A stretch of 64,000 nt of DNA, taken from contig CBDHYI010000005.1 of the NCBI GenBank assembly GCA_965275915.1, forward strand, positions 1 to 64,000. Direction: 5' to 3'. Shown here in pieces: positions 5,221-13,638 of the stretch. The DNA is from JBDWFY01 sp965275915. GTDB lineage: Bacteria > Pseudomonadota > Alphaproteobacteria > Rhizobiales > Stappiaceae. Numbering within the stretch: the stretch's first letter is position 1; every line of letters starts with the position of its first letter. Both the position numbers and the translations under genes were made by a program. The notes beneath the pieces are model-generated. The model searched no databases. It was not told the DNA's origin and worked only from the letters and a program-made list of their open reading frames with translations.

Positions 5221-7970
5221 CCGCCATAGCGGTTGAACCGAACCTGGTCGGCGATATACCGCTCCCTGGGCGTCATGCCGCCGAGCGTGAACTTTTCCGG
5301 CCCGCGGCCTTCTGCAACGGAGATCATCGCATCGGCCGCGATGGTCGCCGTCGCTTCGTTGCCGCCAAAGTAAGGCAGCAACTGCGCATACAGGTTTTTC
5401 CAGGGCTGACGGCTGCGGAACGCCGGCGTCAGATCTTTGGGTTTTGGAACAAGAACACGGACCGGTCCCGGTTCGGGACGCATCAGCGGTCGCCTGCTCC
5501 GGAAGACCGCCGCATCCTCCCCGTTCATCCGGAACCGGATCTGCTGCACGAACAGCCGCTGTGCGTTGCTCAGGCCACTCTGAGGCACACCCGCATGGTC
5601 GGTGTTGATCCGGATGGCTTCTTCAACCGCCAGATCGGCGAGCGCGGCAGCTTCACCATGCCTGCCGCCATTTTGATCCAGAAAATACCGGTAACGCTGT
5701 TTCCACGGCTCCCAGTTTCTGTAGATCGACGACAGATCTTGTGCGTCCGCTTCCGAAAAATTCAGCCGCTCCAGTCTGAGCGCGGCAACAACGTCCTGTT
5801 CCTGCGGACTGAGCTCTTCGATCGGCTTTGTGCGAATTGCCTGGAAGATCTGCTCAAGATCCTCAGCAGCCGCCAGTTCATCGCCCTCATGCTGCTCAAC
5901 AAGGCGTTCGAACGTCGTCCGCCAGGTATGCGTGTTTCGAATGTCCGGCGGCAGACTGAAGGCAGTCGGGTTGAACTTTTCCCCTTCGCCACCAGGCGAT
6001 ACGCTATGAACCGGCGGCTCCTGCCCTGTTCTTGTTATCTCCGGCAACAGCGGACTGAGCTGTCGTGCGATTTCTGCGAGGTCCCCGTCTTTGGGCAGGG
6101 CACCATTGGCTTTCCGGAAGCTGTCGGCCTCCGCAACAAAGCGGAACAGGAAGTGGGAGATTTTCGGCTGGAGGTTCTTGTCCGGGCTGTCCGGATCAAG
6201 TCCGGCGTCGATGACATGGCGCGCGCCGTGTTCGAACAGTGCGGCAATCTCTGCGGCGCGCTCGTCGGCTTCATCGGAGCCTTTGCGGGCGAGCTCATAC
6301 AAGCTCTCAAGCAGCTCGAAGGCCGTCTGACTGAACTCTGCTCGGTGCTCGTAGATATTGACGGCGCCAAAGCCGTCCGGATCTTCGGCGAACTGAAGGG
6401 CAAGCGTGCGGGCCAGAGAAAAGTCAGTTTTCGGCTCGCCGCTCACAGCCAGTGTATTTGCAAACTCAACTGCCGCCGTTTTCAACCGCCCTTCAAGTGC
6501 CGATCGGGCGTCCAACGACAGGCTGGCCAGACCACCGCCTTGCGCGATCTCCGAGAACGCGGCTTTGACCCGCTGATCGGCAGCTGTTTGTCCCTGTTTA
6601 TGCGCGGCGGCAAACCGGACATTTAGTTGATCGGCGGCAAGGGACCGTTCCTGCGGACTGGCAATGCCGTTGAGCAATGCATCGACGTCGACACCGCCGA
6701 AATACTGCGCCGCTCCCGAAGAAAACTCGCTGAGCAGGTCGCCCGCTGTTGCGTCACTAAGTTCGCTTTCAAGCTCAGCGAGCAAAGGTGCGCCTGAGGC
6801 AAAGCCCAGCGCATCGGCCAGAAGCGGTGCCAACGGTGCGTCCGGACCGGCGCGGTTGACGGCAATGGCCAGCGGCGCACCCAGGATGGTGGACAGAAGC
6901 AGATTGCCAGGCGACAGCATGACACCGGCACGGGCCAGTCGAATGGCGTTAACCTTGCCCCGTTGCCGGACGCGTTGACGCACCTGTTCGACACGTTGCG
7001 CGCGCTCCGGATCGGCTGCAGCCAGCGTGTCGTTGCCCGATGAGCCAATCAGCGTGTCGCTATGCGCATCTCCGTTCAACGAAAATGCGTTATTCACAAC
7101 ACTTTCAACCAGCAAATCCGACGTATCATGAACGGCGTTGCCGCTTCCGATAGCGTTGATGCCAGAAAAGATTTCTTCGGCTTTGGCGTCGGCATGAGCG
7201 ATTTCAAGGCTCGGATTTAAGACGCGCTCGATCCCCTGCCGTGCTTGCTCCTGAAGCGTATCCTTGACCGTTTCATAGTGCGCCTGCGCTGCCAGTGGAC
7301 CGGCTTCGGCCATCTGCAGGATAATGTCCGACTGCACGCTGTCCCGGAACGCGACCTGCCTCTGCTCGGTTTCTTCGTCCGACAGCCCGTCCCAGCCCGC
7401 CATGATGCGGAGTTCGTTTTCGGCCTCAAGAAGGCTGTTCAGGTGGGCAACCGGGTCGGTATGGTTGCGGATGGCTTCCTGTTTCAGGGCGGCGATCCGG
7501 CGGTTATGAGCAGAACGGGTTTCCGCCTTGGTTTGCTCAGCCTTGTGGCGTAGCATTTCCCGGCCAAGATTTGTGTTGTGACCAATACGGAAATCCTGGA
7601 ACTGAGGCCGCACCTGTCCCGGCAGGTTTTCTGCGATGCTTCTGCCGAGCTCTTCCAGTTGGGCTTCCACCGCTGCCTGGCCATCGATCGCATCGGAACC
7701 GGTGCGGGACAGGAAGCCGGTGTCCGGATCACTGATGAGCGCTCTTGCGCCTTCCATATAGTCGGCCTGGGCGGTCTTCAGGGCATTCTGGGCCCGCAGA
7801 TCGGCGACTGTGATAATCGCATCGCCGACATCGCCCACACCCTGCCCCAGCGCCACCAGCCCGCGCCCGGTCGCTGCCCCGAACGCTTCGGGTGTCGCCC
7901 GCACCGTGAAATTATTCTGGTGCAATGGCTCCCGCCGCTTTCCACCTTCAAAAGTAGGAACCCGCGCCAT
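5037..7970 (-). CDS. Giant polymorphic toxin, phage-virion-like delivery region (N-terminal frame)
   Basis: 977 aa from ATG 7970 (MARVPTFEGGKRREPL), of which about 925 are genuine before the frame slips near 5190-5210 and ends in nonsense. The first about 230 residues (LRAQNALKTAQADYMEGARA, DPDTGFLSRTGSDAIDGQAA, then a long helical H/Q/R-rich stretch) resemble internal virion and tail-associated proteins of alphaproteobacterial phages, which share the GFLSxxGxDAxDxxxxxxxxL pattern. A long helical middle follows (about 290-700), with one RTX-like touch, SDTLIGSSGNDTLAAAD, near residue 315. The last part has two copies of a roughly 55-aa unit (WKQRYRYFLDQNGGRHGEAA and WKNLYAQLLPYFGGNEATAT). No signal peptide. 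In the next frame it continues into pretoxin and deaminase segments; combined size is about 1160 aa. Two decayed paralogues lie downstream. Confidence 0.7.
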   Translation of the reverse strand: MARVPTFEGGKRREPLHQNNFTVRATPEAFGAATGRGLVALGQGVGDVGDAIITVADLRAQNALKTAQADYMEGARALISDPDTGFLSRTGSDAIDGQAAVEAQLEELGRSIAENLPGQVRPQFQDFRIGHNTNLGREMLRHKAEQTKAETRSAHNRRIAALKQEAIRNHTDPVAHLNSLLEAENELRIMAGWDGLSDEETEQRQVAFRDSVQSDIILQMAEAGPLAAQAHYETVKDTLQEQARQGIERVLNPSLEIAHADAKAEEIFSGINAIGSGNAVHDTSDLLVESVVNNAFSLNGDAHSDTLIGSSGNDTLAAADPERAQRVEQVRQRVRQRGKVNAIRLARAGVMLSPGNLLLSTILGAPLAIAVNRAGPDAPLAPLLADALGFASGAPLLAELESELSDATAGDLLSEFSSGAAQYFGGVDVDALLNGIASPQERSLAADQLNVRFAAAHKQGQTAADQRVKAAFSEIAQGGGLASLSLDARSALEGRLKTAAVEFANTLAVSGEPKTDFSLARTLALQFAEDPDGFGAVNIYEHRAEFSQTAFELLESLYELARKGSDEADERAAEIAALFEHGARHVIDAGLDPDSPDKNLQPKISHFLFRFVAEADSFRKANGALPKDGDLAEIARQLSPLLPEITRTGQEPPVHSVSPGGEGEKFNPTAFSLPPDIRNTHTWRTTFERLVEQHEGDELAAAEDLEQIFQAIRTKPIEELSPQEQDVVAALRLERLNFSEADAQDLSSIYRNWEPWKQRYRYFLDQNGGRHGEAAALADLAVEEAIRINTDHAGVPQSGLSNAQRLFVQQIRFRMNGEDAAVFRSRRPLMRPEPGPVRVLVPKPKDLTPAFRSRQPWKNLYAQLLPYFGGNEATATIAADAMISVAEGRGPEKFTLGGMTPRERYIADQVRFNRYGGPEASATTVLNRSKNPSTGDSSVSSSIFFRSSATSRRLLRLKMVWTSASRRSDWFRLVVTP
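5180..5215 (-). other. Frame-change site inside the toxin gene with a G-AAA-AAC slippery run
   Basis: The delivery frame reads CGC TCG AAA AAC CCA (R S K N P) while the toxin frame reads CTC GAA AAA CCC (L E K P) over the same bases, near 5179-5193. The toxin frame is the -1 frame. A -1 slip on AAA-AAC would join delivery and toxin parts. Alternatively a single-base insertion or deletion, real or a base-call error, lies a little upstream within 5195-5220, where toxin-like sequence (YGLEPLEKP) already begins. Confidence 0.5.
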
Positions 7971-8783
7971 GAAAAAACCCCGCTTGTTGCCCTCAGTCCG
8001 AAGCTGCAAAACCAAAACAAGGCCGAACGAGCCCGCCGAGTCAGGCGCGTGTTTTACGCCTGATCCACCAACCGTCGAGCAGAAGATGTTTGCAGCTTGT
8101 GTTTCTGAGTCTTACCAAAATGTTGCGTTTATCGCAACAATTACCACAACAAAATTTGCCGCGAAATGTTCGCGGCTCTTCTTCCGGAAGGAATTGAATG
8201 GGCGCGCGAGGGAACTCCCTTTCGAGATATGCATGTCCTTTTTGCAAGATCCGGCTTTCCATCGCAGGAAAATCGGCGACTCTCTGCATAAAGAGGAATA
8301 AGAACAGCTATCGATTGGACAATGCGGTCATTGTCAATAATGTTGCAGACGCCGCTTTGACCGGCTTCCCAGGTACGGTGTTGCTGGGTTCAGACCTTTG
8401 AAAAGTCGCCGGACACAGAACGCGCAAACCCGGAGCTGATTTTCAGATCAACACCTGCCCATCTTGGAACGTGTCTTGTTTATCCGACCATCTGCTGCCA
8501 GCGACGATAAGACCGGTGAAGGATCGTAAGACGTTTCCGTTGGCCCGTGCTCAAGGTTTCCTGGCTTGCTGCCGGCGGAGAAGTTTCGTCCTGAGTTGCG
8601 TTCATGCGCTTTTGTGCGGGTTTCTTCAACATGACCTTGTTCCCTGCGTTCGGATCGCAATCACGTTGTCTGGCAAATGTCAGTTAAGCGGACCACGTTC
8701 CTGTGATGTTCCAGATAGCGGCAGCGCATTTTGATTGCGCTTGCTACCGCCTGTATCTGGCTGCGGGAATCGGTTTTTGCAAA
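7971..8783. other. Non-coding stretch upstream of the toxin gene
   Basis: About 810 bp without a convincing gene. Open frames at 8041-8289 (minus), 8198-8401 and 8471-8734 (plus) have no recognised domain, no good ribosome-binding site and composition unlike neighbouring genes. The part next to 7970 must carry the toxin promoter. An imperfect hairpin is present at its right end (8711-8760). Confidence 0.5.
8711..8760 (-). terminator. Imperfect hairpin after the guanidine operon
   Basis: CCAGATA pairs with TATCTGG, GCGG with CCGC, and AGCGCA with TGCGCT around a short loop. It lies 24 bp after the stop of the His-rich gene, in the right place to end the operon transcript. No strong U-tract follows on the minus strand, so it may instead protect the 3' end. 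Confidence 0.4.
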
Positions 8784-9239
8784 TTAACTTTTGACCATTT
8801 TCGCCTTTAGAAATTCCGACAGATCCGCATCCTCCCGTGAAGTCAGCGAAACATAGGTGAAGGTTATGCTTTCGCGGGCCGCCACCATCTCGCCCGGATA
8901 CGGCAGATAGACCAGCTCGCGTGAGGCAAAGGCCGGAGATGCAGTGCCGATTTGCCAGTTGGAGGCAATGGTGACATCAACCAAGTGCATTTTGAGACCG
9001 TCCTTGCCTTTCCTTTGAAAAGGAATATCGGCAAGGCGGAGATAGCTGGTCTTGTCTTTCGCCTGGCGGTAGCCGTCGATAAAGGCGGCCGCAAGAACCT
9101 GAAGTTCTTCCTGTTTTTCCCGTGCGCTGTCGCCATGAACATGGGAATGCAGATGGTCGTGCTTGTGCGGATGATTGTGATCGTGCGGATGACGGCGGTC
9201 ATCGTGATCATGCGAATGCGTCTGGAAGCTGCCGTGCAT
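8784..9239 (-). CDS. Histidine-rich protein, last gene of the guanidine operon, possible nickel handling
   Basis: 151 aa. The first about 37 residues are extremely His/Asp-rich (THSHDHDDRRHPHDHNH, PHKHDHLHSHVHGD), the type of tail seen in nickel chaperones and storage proteins such as HypB and UreE. The remainder (LAAAFIDGYRQAKDKTSYL, KMHLVDVTIASNWQIGTAS, SRELVYLPYPGEMVAARE) does not match a family I know. No signal peptide, so cytoplasmic. The ATG overlaps the ureohydrolase stop as TAATG, so translation is probably coupled. Established: guanidine hydrolase is nickel-dependent and in cyanobacteria needs HypA/HypB-like helpers. Inference: this protein supplies or stores the metal for its neighbour. 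Confidence 0.55.
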   Translation of the reverse strand: MHGSFQTHSHDHDDRRHPHDHNHPHKHDHLHSHVHGDSAREKQEELQVLAAAFIDGYRQAKDKTSYLRLADIPFQRKGKDGLKMHLVDVTIASNWQIGTASPAFASRELVYLPYPGEMVAARESITFTYVSLTSREDADLSEFLKAKMVKS

Positions 9240-10498
9240 TATCCGTTACTCCCCCAGCCCGGTCCGGCATCCGGCCCGACCGGAATCTCGACCGGTTTGT
9301 CGATAATCGATTTGTGAGCACCCATTTTCCCGTGGGAGACAAGCGTGCCCAGCACATCGACGATTACGCGGGTGGCAAGCAGTGCCGTGATATCGGAACA
9401 GTCATAAGGTGGCGAAACTTCGACCACCTCCAGGCCGCAAATGCCTTCCTTGGCGACCAGTGACACCAGCTCCAGCGCCTCGCGCGGCAAGAAGCCGCCC
9501 GGCTCGGGCCAGCCGGTACCGGGCACGAAGCCGCAATCGACACTGTCGATGTCGAACGAAATATAGACAGCGTCCGCGTCCTTCCAGGCCAGTTCCAGCG
9601 CGCGGGCGGCGGTTTCGGCAAGGCCCAACTCTTCGACGTCGCGCATCGTGAAAATGTTGGTGTTGCGCTTGCGGGCGATTTCCACCCCTTCGCGCGGTAC
9701 CTGCCAGCCGCCGATGCCCACCTGCACCAGATTGACTGCCGGCACATTGACAAGATCCGTCGCATGGAACCACGGCGTTGTGTGCATGCGCTCATCCAAA
9801 TCCTTTTCCTGGATATCGATGTGCCGATCAAAATGCACGATGCCGATCCGCTTGGATGTGCACTGGGCAATGCCGCGCACGCACGGAAAACCGATGGAAT
9901 GATCCCCGCCGATCATGATCGGAAGCGCACCGGAGGACGCAACATGGCTGACGGCGCGGCTGATCTGATCGAACGTCTTTTCGATATTGGCCGGAATCGT
10001 GAACACATCGCCGACGTCGCACAGGGTCATCTGCTCGCGCAGATCAACGCCCATCTCATAATTATAGGGCGTATAGAGCGCCGAGATCTTTCTCACCCCC
10101 TGCGGCCCGAACCGCGTACCGGGCCGATAGGTTGTGCCGCCGTCAAAGGGAATGCCGATGATGGCTGCATCATAGGCGCCCACACGGGTGACATCTTCAA
10201 TGTAAGGGGCCTTCAGAAAGGTGTTGATGCCGGCATAATGGGGCAGCTCGCCGCGGGCGAAGGTGGGGATCGACTTGTCTTCCAGACTGTCCGATCCGGT
10301 CAGGCCCATACGCAGCGCCCACTGCTTTTCTTTCTGCCAGGCGTCGGAGGGCAATGTACCTTCCTTCTCCGCCGCCTTCCAGCCGCGCATCTGCAGCTTG
10401 TCGAAATCCGGATGGTGCGCCCGGCACCTGTCCGGGGCAGCGATTGTACCCGCGATTGTTCGTTGTCTGACGGGTCCGGGCGAAAACGGATCGGTCAT
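9239..10498 (-). CDS. gdmH: Ureohydrolase, probable Ni-dependent guanidine hydrolase
   Basis: 419 aa, about 100 longer than usual agmatinases because of an N-terminal extension, as in guanidine hydrolase (Sll1077/GdmH of Synechocystis). Metal-binding motifs of the arginase fold are present: GGDHSIGFPC, HFDRHIDIQE (in place of DAHxD), and SFDIDSVDCGFVPGTGWPEP. The GTGWPEPGG loop and GGTTYRPGTRFGPQGVR match what I recall for the guanidine-specific subgroup. Expected reaction: guanidine plus water to urea and ammonia, in the cytoplasm. Strong support is the guanidine-I riboswitch and uptake system in the same operon. Start ATG follows AGGAGG. An agmatinase or guanidinobutyrase activity is the alternative. 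Confidence 0.75.
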   Translation of the reverse strand: MTDPFSPGPVRQRTIAGTIAAPDRCRAHHPDFDKLQMRGWKAAEKEGTLPSDAWQKEKQWALRMGLTGSDSLEDKSIPTFARGELPHYAGINTFLKAPYIEDVTRVGAYDAAIIGIPFDGGTTYRPGTRFGPQGVRKISALYTPYNYEMGVDLREQMTLCDVGDVFTIPANIEKTFDQISRAVSHVASSGALPIMIGGDHSIGFPCVRGIAQCTSKRIGIVHFDRHIDIQEKDLDERMHTTPWFHATDLVNVPAVNLVQVGIGGWQVPREGVEIARKRNTNIFTMRDVEELGLAETAARALELAWKDADAVYISFDIDSVDCGFVPGTGWPEPGGFLPREALELVSLVAKEGICGLEVVEVSPPYDCSDITALLATRVIVDVLGTLVSHGKMGAHKSIIDKPVEIPVGPDAGPGWGSNG

Positions 10499-10519
10499 GG
10501 TTTCCTCCTTAATGGAATA

Positions 10520-11305
10520 TCAGGATGCGTAGGGCGGATGAAACAGATTATCCACCGCAACCACATCGGCACTCTTTTCTGATTGAACGGGAAGGTCGTA
10601 AGTGATGGTTGCACCATAAGCTTCCGGGTCTTGCGGATCATGGCGTACCTTGTCGAACACCAGCAGCCGCGTGCCGAGCTTGAAGGCTTCGTTGATGTCG
10701 TGCGTGACCATGAAAATCGTCATGTTCAGCTCTTCCCAGAGCGACAGCAGCAGCTCATGCATATCGAGCCGGATGCCCGGATCAAGCGCCCCAAACGGCT
10801 CGTCCAGCAAGAGAATTTTCGGTTTCTTCAGCAGCGCCTGGGCAATTGCGAGCCGTTGCTGCATGCCTCCTGAAAGCTGCCTCGGATAGCGGTCCTTTGC
10901 GGCGGTGAGTCCGATTTTGTCGAGAATTTCCTCTGTATCTACGCGCGCCTGTTGGCGCTTTTGGCCAAACAATCTGCCGGTCAGCGGTGCGGCTGAGAAT
11001 TCAGCGCTCAGGATCAGGTTTTCCTCAACGCTCAGGTGCGGGAAGACGGAGTATTTCTGAAACACAATACCCCGGTCCGGCGTCGGTTCTTCCGGCAGGG
11101 TGTCGCCATCGAGCAGGATCTCGCCGCGCGTCGCCCGCTCCTGGCTCAGGAGCAGCCGCAGGAACGTGGATTTGCCGCATCCGGATGCGCCGACAATCGT
11201 GCAGAATGCTCCGTCCTCGACGGTCAGGTTCACCCGTTCAAGCACGCGCACATCGCCATACGTCATGCCCACATTCCGGACATCGATCTTCGCCAGGCCG
11301 ATCAC
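10520..11305 (-). CDS. ABC transporter ATP-binding subunit of the guanidine-associated uptake system
   Basis: 261 aa from a GTG at 11305-11303, which overlaps the permease stop (GTGA). The open frame extends further upstream but that part is a shadow of the permease. Motifs: Walker A GASGCGKST, Q-loop FQKYSVFPHL, signature LSGGMQQRLAIAQALL, Walker B ILLLDEPFGALDP, H-loop MVTHDINEA. It belongs to the nitrate/sulfonate/taurine (NitT/TauT) class and energises import at the inner face of the membrane. It ends 21 bp before the ureohydrolase start, so all are one operon. Confidence 0.85.
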   Translation of the reverse strand: MIGLAKIDVRNVGMTYGDVRVLERVNLTVEDGAFCTIVGASGCGKSTFLRLLLSQERATRGEILLDGDTLPEEPTPDRGIVFQKYSVFPHLSVEENLILSAEFSAAPLTGRLFGQKRQQARVDTEEILDKIGLTAAKDRYPRQLSGGMQQRLAIAQALLKKPKILLLDEPFGALDPGIRLDMHELLLSLWEELNMTIFMVTHDINEAFKLGTRLLVFDKVRHDPQDPEAYGATITYDLPVQSEKSADVVAVDNLFHPPYAS

Positions 11306-12123
11306 AGGCTTTCCCCCGACAGGTGATGCCACCGGAAGGCCCGCCTTGAGAGCATCAGCAATAGACGGTCGATGACAAAAGCCAAAAGCGTGATCCAGAA
11401 GACGTAAGGCAGGATGACATCCATCGCCAGATAACGCCGGACCAGAAAGATACGGTAGCCAAGACCGCTGGTCGAGGCGATGGCTTCGGCGGAAATCAGG
11501 AAGATCCAGCCCGGCACCAGGCCGAGCCGGATAGCGGTGATCAGTTGCGGCAGGGTCATCGGCAAAACGATGCGTATCACCATCTGCCACACCGTTGCGC
11601 CGAGCGTCTCCGCCTTGATGATCATCTCTCTGGGGATTTCGAGCACCGACTGGGCGACAGACCGGATCATCACCGGCGCGGTACCCAGAACGATCAGCAT
11701 GACTTTTGAAAGTTCGCCCAAGCCGAAAGTAATGAAGAGGATCGGCAGGATGGTGATCGGCGGAATCAGCGACACGGACGCTACGAACGGAGCCAGCGAC
11801 GCCCTGACATTGGGCAGGAAACCGATGGCAAGCCCCAGCGTCAGTGCCAGAAAGGTCGCCGTTCCCATGCCGGAGCCAAGCCGCCACAGGCTGTCAAACG
11901 TGTCCGTCCACAGGAGCAGATCGCCGCTGCGCCGGTCCGGCTCAAACGCCATGCGCCAGAAGGCCGCTCCCATCGCCTCAAGCGAGGGAAGCAGCTTGTC
12001 CGCCGGGTTGTCCTGCTGCCTGATGTGGCTCGCGACCGCGTAGCCGACCACCAGCACGACAAAGGGCAAGGCGCCCAAGAGAACCTTTTCGCGGCGCTCG
12101 ATTTTCCGATTTATCAGGCGCAT
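11302..12123 (-). CDS. ABC transporter permease of the guanidine-associated uptake system
   Basis: 273 aa with about six membrane segments (LLGALPFVVLVVGYAVA, ATFLALTLGLAIGFLP, ILPILFITFGLG, then VILPYVFWITLLAFVI). The EAA-like loop LEIPREMIIKAETLGATVW precedes the fifth helix and contacts the ATPase. BPD_transp_1 fold, NitT/TauT family. It follows the binding-protein gene by 28 bp and overlaps the ATPase start by four bases. The substrate is inferred from the guanidine-I riboswitch upstream. Confidence 0.85.
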   Translation of the reverse strand: MRLINRKIERREKVLLGALPFVVLVVGYAVASHIRQQDNPADKLLPSLEAMGAAFWRMAFEPDRRSGDLLLWTDTFDSLWRLGSGMGTATFLALTLGLAIGFLPNVRASLAPFVASVSLIPPITILPILFITFGLGELSKVMLIVLGTAPVMIRSVAQSVLEIPREMIIKAETLGATVWQMVIRIVLPMTLPQLITAIRLGLVPGWIFLISAEAIASTSGLGYRIFLVRRYLAMDVILPYVFWITLLAFVIDRLLLMLSRRAFRWHHLSGESL

Positions 12124-12151
12124 GGCGGACGGACCGGACCTTGTTCAGACC

Positions 12152-13231
12152 TTAAAGCGCACCATCGGCCGCCATCTGCATGTAGGTCGTATCGAACCGG
12201 AGCTTGACGTTGTTCTCATCGCCATAGACCGAACCGTCCGGGAAGCTTACCCCGACAAATTCCGGGCTCGGCGCGCCCTCGCCCAGAATACCTTTGTCGA
12301 ACAGAAACTCGGCAACGAATTTCATGGTCGAAGGCAGACCCTCAGCCTTGGTGAATGCCACGGCCTGATCGGGCTTGTAGAACATTTCCGTTGTCTTGAG
12401 CTGTGCATCGTAGCCAGCAAGATCGGTGCCGGAATTGGCGGCCATGGCTTCCCGCGCCGCTTCGCCTTCTTCGCTGTTGGACGACATCAGCGCCATCACT
12501 TCGTACCAGGCGCCGGTCAGCGCTTTGCCGAAGGCCGGATTGTCGGCCAGCGTTTCGGTATTGACCATCATGATGTCGATGATTTCGCCGGGGATTCCGG
12601 CACTGTCGAACACTTTTGTTGCGTTCTCATTGGCTTCGATCTCCGAAAGCAGCGGGTTCCAGGTCACGACCGATGTCACTTCCGGTGTGCTGTAAGCGGC
12701 AATCATGTCCGCATCGGATGTGTTGACAACGGTGACGTCCTTTTCGGACAGGCCGACCGTATCAAGCGCACGCGCCAGCAGATAGTGTGAGACGGACAGC
12801 TCAACCAGATTGACCTGCTGGCCCTTGATATCGACCAGTTCCGTCTTGTCCTTCAGGATAATGCCATCGTTGCCGTTGGAGAAATCGCCGACAATCAGAG
12901 CGGTTGTGTCGACACCGCCACCGGCAGGAATGGACAGCGCATCCATGTTGGTCATGGAACAGCCGTCGAACTCACCGGCCGTATACTGGTTAATCGATTC
13001 CACATAGTCGTTGATCTGCACGATCTCGACGGAAATATCGTATTTGTCGGCCCACTTTTTCATGATGCCGCTGTCCTGAAGATAGCCCCAGGGCATCCAG
13101 CCGACATAGATCGACCAGCAGACCTTGAAGTCGGTTTTGGCTTCGGCCACAGCCGACGTCGTCGGGCCGGCAAATGTCATGGATGTCGCAAGGACAGCGG
13201 AAAGGGTGACGGTCTTTAGAAATTTCATCAT
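12152..13231 (-). CDS. Periplasmic binding protein, urea-carboxylase/guanidine-associated ABC type
   Basis: 359 aa with a Sec signal peptide (MKFLKTVTLSAVLATSMTFA, cleavage near AVAEA). The mature start TDFKVCWSIYVGWMPWGYL and the segments GEFDGCSMTNMDALSIPAGG, YSTPEVTSVVTWNPLLSEI and GIPGEIIDIMMVN fit the binding proteins found beside urea carboxylase or guanidine carboxylase (ABC_peri_uca type). It binds solute in the periplasm and delivers it to the permease at 11302. First gene after the riboswitch; AGGAG lies 10-12 bp before tandem ATG codons at 13231 and 13228, and either may be used. Confidence 0.85.
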   Translation of the reverse strand: MMKFLKTVTLSAVLATSMTFAGPTTSAVAEAKTDFKVCWSIYVGWMPWGYLQDSGIMKKWADKYDISVEIVQINDYVESINQYTAGEFDGCSMTNMDALSIPAGGGVDTTALIVGDFSNGNDGIILKDKTELVDIKGQQVNLVELSVSHYLLARALDTVGLSEKDVTVVNTSDADMIAAYSTPEVTSVVTWNPLLSEIEANENATKVFDSAGIPGEIIDIMMVNTETLADNPAFGKALTGAWYEVMALMSSNSEEGEAAREAMAANSGTDLAGYDAQLKTTEMFYKPDQAVAFTKAEGLPSTMKFVAEFLFDKGILGEGAPSPEFVGVSFPDGSVYGDENNVKLRFDTTYMQMAADGAL

Positions 13232-13305
13232 CGTGCGCGCTCCTGCTTTCGCTGGTTTCAGCGGTGTCGAAGGCTTGAACGCGACATGGAGAACCCTTCC
13301 GGCGT

Positions 13306-13358
13306 ATTAAAACCGGGAGCAAGGCTGCGCGTCGCAAACCTGTGCAGTGATCTCCCGG
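13306..13358 (-). terminator. Probable terminator arm of the riboswitch expression platform
   Basis: CCGGGAG at 13358-13352 is the last conserved aptamer segment and can pair with CTCCCGG at 13319-13313, followed directly by TTTTAAT. The two pairings exclude each other: the ligand-bound aptamer holds CCGGGAG, while without guanidine the long hairpin and U-run would stop transcription. The platform logic is inferred from complementarity only. Confidence 0.5.
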
Positions 13359-13473
13359 GTTTTTGTCCCGCCGTGTCACCGGGCCTGATGTTGGGAAGAA
13401 CTTCCTTTTGCCCGGCTTGCACCTCTCGGACCTGCGTTTTGATTTCAAAACCGGAACCCTAGGCGCTCTGCAC
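13342..13473 (-). promoter_or_regulatory. Guanidine-I (ykkC) riboswitch aptamer
   Basis: The minus strand carries the conserved elements in order: CTAGGGTTCCGG (about 13464-13453), GGTCCGAGAGGTGCAAGC (about 13431-13414), CACGGCGGGACAAAAACCCG (about 13375-13355) and GGGAGA. Outer stem P1 is GTGCAG (13473-13468) with CTGCAC (13347-13342). These are the signature sequences of the guanidine-I class, which turns genes on when guanidinium is bound. It lies 111 bp before the binding-protein gene. Confidence 0.9.
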
Positions 13474-13638
13474 GGCTCCTACAAAGCAGAGTCCGTGCCA
13501 ACTGCTCCGTTTGCTGATGATTTGGGATTTTCGCCAGCCGGAAGCATGGAAACCAGCCGGAAAGTGAGCACTTTGTAAGCGCTGCAGCATGAAACTGCAC
13601 AAGAATGTATCAAACATTCCGTTGGCGCGATGCTCGCG

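Noticed and set aside
5595..6626. Long + strand frame (343 codons) inside the toxin gene
   Set aside because: It is antisense to the intact delivery frame, with no domain, no ribosome-binding site and shadow-like composition.
7018..7090. RTX-like calcium repeat in the toxin (DTLIGSSGNDTL)
   Set aside because: Only one partial nonapeptide pair is present; RTX secretion proteins need many repeats.
8041..8289. 82-codon minus-strand frame upstream of the toxin
   Set aside because: Cys/Arg-rich with no pattern, no ribosome-binding site, and no conserved start; not supported as a gene.
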